Below, piece by piece: positions 61,328-64,000 of a DNA stretch of 64,000 nt. The DNA lies in NCBI RefSeq assembly GCF_001641265.1, contig NW_020167522.1:1426001-1490000 (forward strand), written 5' to 3'. This DNA comes from Pseudogymnoascus destructans. Taxonomy: Eukaryota; Ascomycota; Leotiomycetes; Thelebolales; Thelebolaceae. The translations under genes and the position numbers were made by a program. The notes beneath the pieces were generated by a model, which made no database searches, was not told where the DNA came from, and saw only the letters and a list, made by a program, of their open reading frames with translations. How positions within the stretch are numbered: the first letter of the stretch is position 1; the number at the start of each line of letters is the position of its first letter.

Positions 61328-61647
61328 AATTTATAAAAAAGCGACCATTAAACTTTGTAAGATCAGTAGTGCAGTCTCTGCCACACATCTGAGGTTTAAT
61401 CTCCATATTTATTTTATAGTGTTCAGCACGGATACTAATATACCCGCCATCGTATCCAGGTACAGTCACCAACCACTGCTATTTACCAAATCGCAAAACC
61501 ACCCGCAAAGCCACTGAACGTAGATAATTGATTTGCTCATAACATATGCAGTATTAGAGTGATAGATGTAAAAAGTGATCCACTGTAATTAGAATTGAAA
61601 GCTCTACAAAATAAGCCCCTATAGTATATAGTATAATAATGAGTATT

Positions 61648-62750
61648 CTAGTATTTTGTATGCCACCCATCTGCTTGAATGCATGCCTCAATTCTACTCG
61701 GCATACTCTCATACAATTTATCAAACAATGACTTGTCTAATGTGTCCCATGCTGCTTGCAAACATGATTCTAGACGCTGTCTTGCATGTTCTGAGTTTGA
61801 TTTAACCTTTGCAATTTCAGGGAACATCTCACACACCTAGGTTTTCAAGTGCTACCAAATGTGCTTAATTAGGTTGAGGTCGGGTGAGTAGGGCGGCCAC
61901 ATATAGAGTGTAGTAATCAGATGCTCCTCAAGAAAGTCTGTAACCTTACCTGCAGTATAGATAGGAGCATTATCTTGAATAAATGTGTAGCTAGAGTCAA
62001 GAGACTCAAAAATAGGGACGAGTTCTGCTTCTAGAACCTCAAGGTATGAGTTTGTAGTATATCCAAACTTCTTTGACTCAAAGTCATAGTCTATGAGGTA
62101 TAAATTGCTCTAGCCTTCTGCGTAAAAGGCCCCCTAAACCATAATCTTCATGTTCTTCTTTGTACTGTAGGTTTGGATCATCTCAGCTACCACTTCTAAG
62201 CAGGTGTGCGGAAACACCACTAGCTCCTGTTACCCCGCCCCTGCTTAACAGAGCACTCATCACTCTACACAACTTAACCCTAATCTTCTACTTTCTAATT
62301 CCTCCGTGCTAAACACCATGCAAGCTGATTAGCTGCATGTATTAGCAGTAGGAAAGGGCGATGCTTTACATGCCAATTGCCTATGCCTGCTTCTTGTAGT
62401 ATCCTCTTTATAGTTGATGTTAAGCAAGCAACATTACAAGAATCCTTCACTTCTTGGTATGTATCCTTTAGGTTTAGGCGTATGTGGCAGAGTATAAGGC
62501 ATTGCTCTGCTTCTGTGTATAACTTTCCCCGTGGTGTACAGGGTACGTTCTTGCCTTTGGTGTGTATTAGGTCAACTACAATTGTACATTGTATGGTGCT
62601 TCGGTTAAGGTTTAGGTCATGTGCAATCTTAGTAGGTATTGCACCCTCTAACTGCCTCCTAATAATCTGCCTGCATTGGTATGGGCTTAATTGGTCACTA
62701 GGCTGTCGATTCCCACTAATTAGAGCCAAAGCCCTCCGAGTTGGTGGCAT
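61648..62750 (-). pseudogene. Tc1/mariner transposase remnant
   Basis: From ATG 62750 (MPPTRRALALISGNRQPSDQ) comes a helix-turn-helix region (LSPYQCRQIIRRQLEGAIPTKIAHDLNLNRSTI). Downstream, after stops, are TFIQDNAPIYTAGKVTDFLE, MWPPYSPDLNLIKHIW (Tc1 signature region) and a C-terminus LYESMPSRIEACIQADGWHTKY. Several stops and frameshifts occur between 62300 and 61830. No clear terminal inverted repeats were found. Confidence 0.85.
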
Positions 62751-62759
62751 AATTATGGT

Positions 62760-63832
62760 TGTTGTACAAAGAGGGGTGGGTTACGCAACGCGATTTACGT
62801 GTCAAATTGGAATTCGGTTAATAGCAGTAGTCTAGTACTGTATACCCTCGAGTATATACCTACCCTAGTATCGGATATATACCAAGAGTAGCCAAGAGTA
62901 GCTAAGGTCCATTTTTGCAAACTTTATGAGACCTGTCTTGATGCTGCTGTCTTGATGCTGTAATAGTGATAACTATCCTCAGAATGAGTGAATTGTCGTC
63001 ATTAGCTATGTTCCGGCCCAACCGTGAACTGAGCTGGTTTATGAACTGGCTGGCTAGTTCATGAACTAGCCGGCCAGTTCATAAACCAGCTCAGTTTACA
63101 GTTAGGCCGGAAAATATACCAACAGAGCTTATTAGACTTCCTATTCCTCGTGGTCATCTATCTACACAGGCATTACCATTATAGCGGCAGACTAGGCGTC
63201 TATAATAGCTATGATACTCATATTAAACCAAGCTTACCAACACTGCCTACCCCTATTCTACAGCATAATGATGCTACACCGCTCCAGCTGTAGCCTCTAG
63301 GACTGATGCTACCACCGACAATGTCAATACTTTTCACAAAGCTATTATATTCACATATGATACTTGATAGTAATCCACTTATGGTTAAGATAACCTACTT
63401 ACAACCAAACTACAGATACTCACCTATACTGCAAAGACTTCAACTAGTAATATTTAGAAGCACTATACCTAAGCATCTAGCATAGTTCATAAGTGAGTTG
63501 CCTCCACAAGCTCACTGCTAATCAGGCATGTCAGTAGTCTAGTCTAAATAGTCTAGACTGATAGTGCACCTACTTTAAGAACTGTGTGAGCACCTCCATC
63601 CATATGCTGCTAAATCCATGATGTTCGCGAGCGCTGCTTGGCTAATACACTAGTTGATTCGGAACCAGCTTGTGTGAAAGCTTCAGAGCTGTTTCTCATC
63701 AATTAGGCATACTCAGACATTTTTCTAATGTTGTTTAGGTTGAAATAGGCTTGAAATAGACGCATCTAATGACGCCTTAAAAACTCTTTCATTTTTTTCC
63801 TAGTGCATGGACCACCTAGACTATCAGTTCAA
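62760..63832. other. Gene-free region with a large palindrome
   Basis: No supported gene over about 1.07 kb. The notable feature is the palindrome at 63011-63112. Confidence 0.5.
63011..63112. repeat. 102-bp spacerless palindrome
   Basis: Arms 63011-63061 and 63062-63112 are inverted copies (47 of 51 positions) centred on GTTCATGAAC, starting TTCCGGCC and ending GGCCGGAA. The four mismatches are all transitions. Confidence 0.92.
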
Positions 63833-64000
63833 TGTAATGGTGGGTGCACCAGATATGAGAATCTAGCCACCCAAGGAAGGGATGAATTTACTAAGACAAC
63901 ACACTGTCTTAGAAAACAGAGCCAAAGGGTCGTAGCTTAGACTATTCCACAACGCAGCAATCAGGTGTATGATGTGGTGAAGTGGTTTAGACAAGTTGCA
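63833..64000 (+). repeat. Family X LTR, start of copy 5
   Basis: TGTAATGGTGGGTGCACC onward, matching copy 1 to the window edge. Left flank TTCAA. Confidence 0.9.

Noticed and set aside
1..64000. CRISPR arrays, rRNA or tRNA genes
   Set aside because: No spaced direct repeats of CRISPR type and no convincing rRNA or tRNA sequence was seen; the genome is fungal.

Overview
The window looks like a filamentous ascomycete chromosome arm. Its genes have short introns (45-70 bp) with GT..AG ends and CTAAC-type branch sites. It holds fungus-specific proteins (Rtt109, a Crh-type GH16 wall transglycosylase, an MRPL15-type mitoribosomal protein) and dense Ty1/copia, Ty3/gypsy, pogo/Fot1, hAT and Tc1/mariner debris. 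Several element ORFs are broken by what look like C-to-T changes (CGA to TGA, CAA to TAA), as expected from RIP-like mutation or CpG decay. The species cannot be named from the sequence.

Layout. 1-3160: fragments of two copia families, two LTR families (called X and Y here) and a pogo remnant. 3486-4925: ACC-synthase-like aminotransferase. 5729-6335: 13-bp minisatellite. 6560-11446: nearly intact copia-A. 11448-12506: pogo tail followed by a foldback DNA element. 13654-25645: the ordinary gene island (GH16, RTT109, MRPL15, CFD1, a long acidic protein with a DFGDF motif, YAR1, and a KEN-box protein). 27473-30458: LTR pieces, a large hairpin, a hAT remnant and a broken MpaB-type oxygenase. 30957-35755: a histone H3-like gene, an unrecognised intact four-exon gene and a hAT transposase. 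36705-45381: copia-B on the minus strand with nested insertions. 45685-46809: esterase. 48144-55935: a very young chromodomain gypsy element. 56039-61327: stacked pogo elements. 61648-62750: Tc1 remnant. The right end has little apart from a 102-bp palindrome and the start of another X LTR.

Most unusual. (1) Copia-B carries the palindrome CGTACG 31 times, typically 110-170 bp apart, through gag, pol and the 3' non-coding part; other elements here have about one each. (2) Copia-B and the unrelated gypsy element each carry, between pol and the 3' LTR and in antisense, a spliced gene for a six-cysteine protein with the same C-x2-C-x15-C-x8/10-C-x2-C-x6/8-C pattern and an intron just after the last cysteine. 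A retroelement-encoded zinc-cluster-like DNA binder with sites spread along its own element would be a self-regulation or anti-silencing system comparable in logic to VANC of plant VANDAL elements; this is inference. (3) A divergent histone H3 gene, an unknown gene and a hAT transposase lie side by side and share an intron signature, paired 11-mers close to TTCTGGTAATC, that I do not see in the ordinary genes nearby.

The housekeeping genes do not form one pathway. Two head-to-head pairs (RTT109/MRPL15 and CFD1/DFGDF protein) share short promoters.
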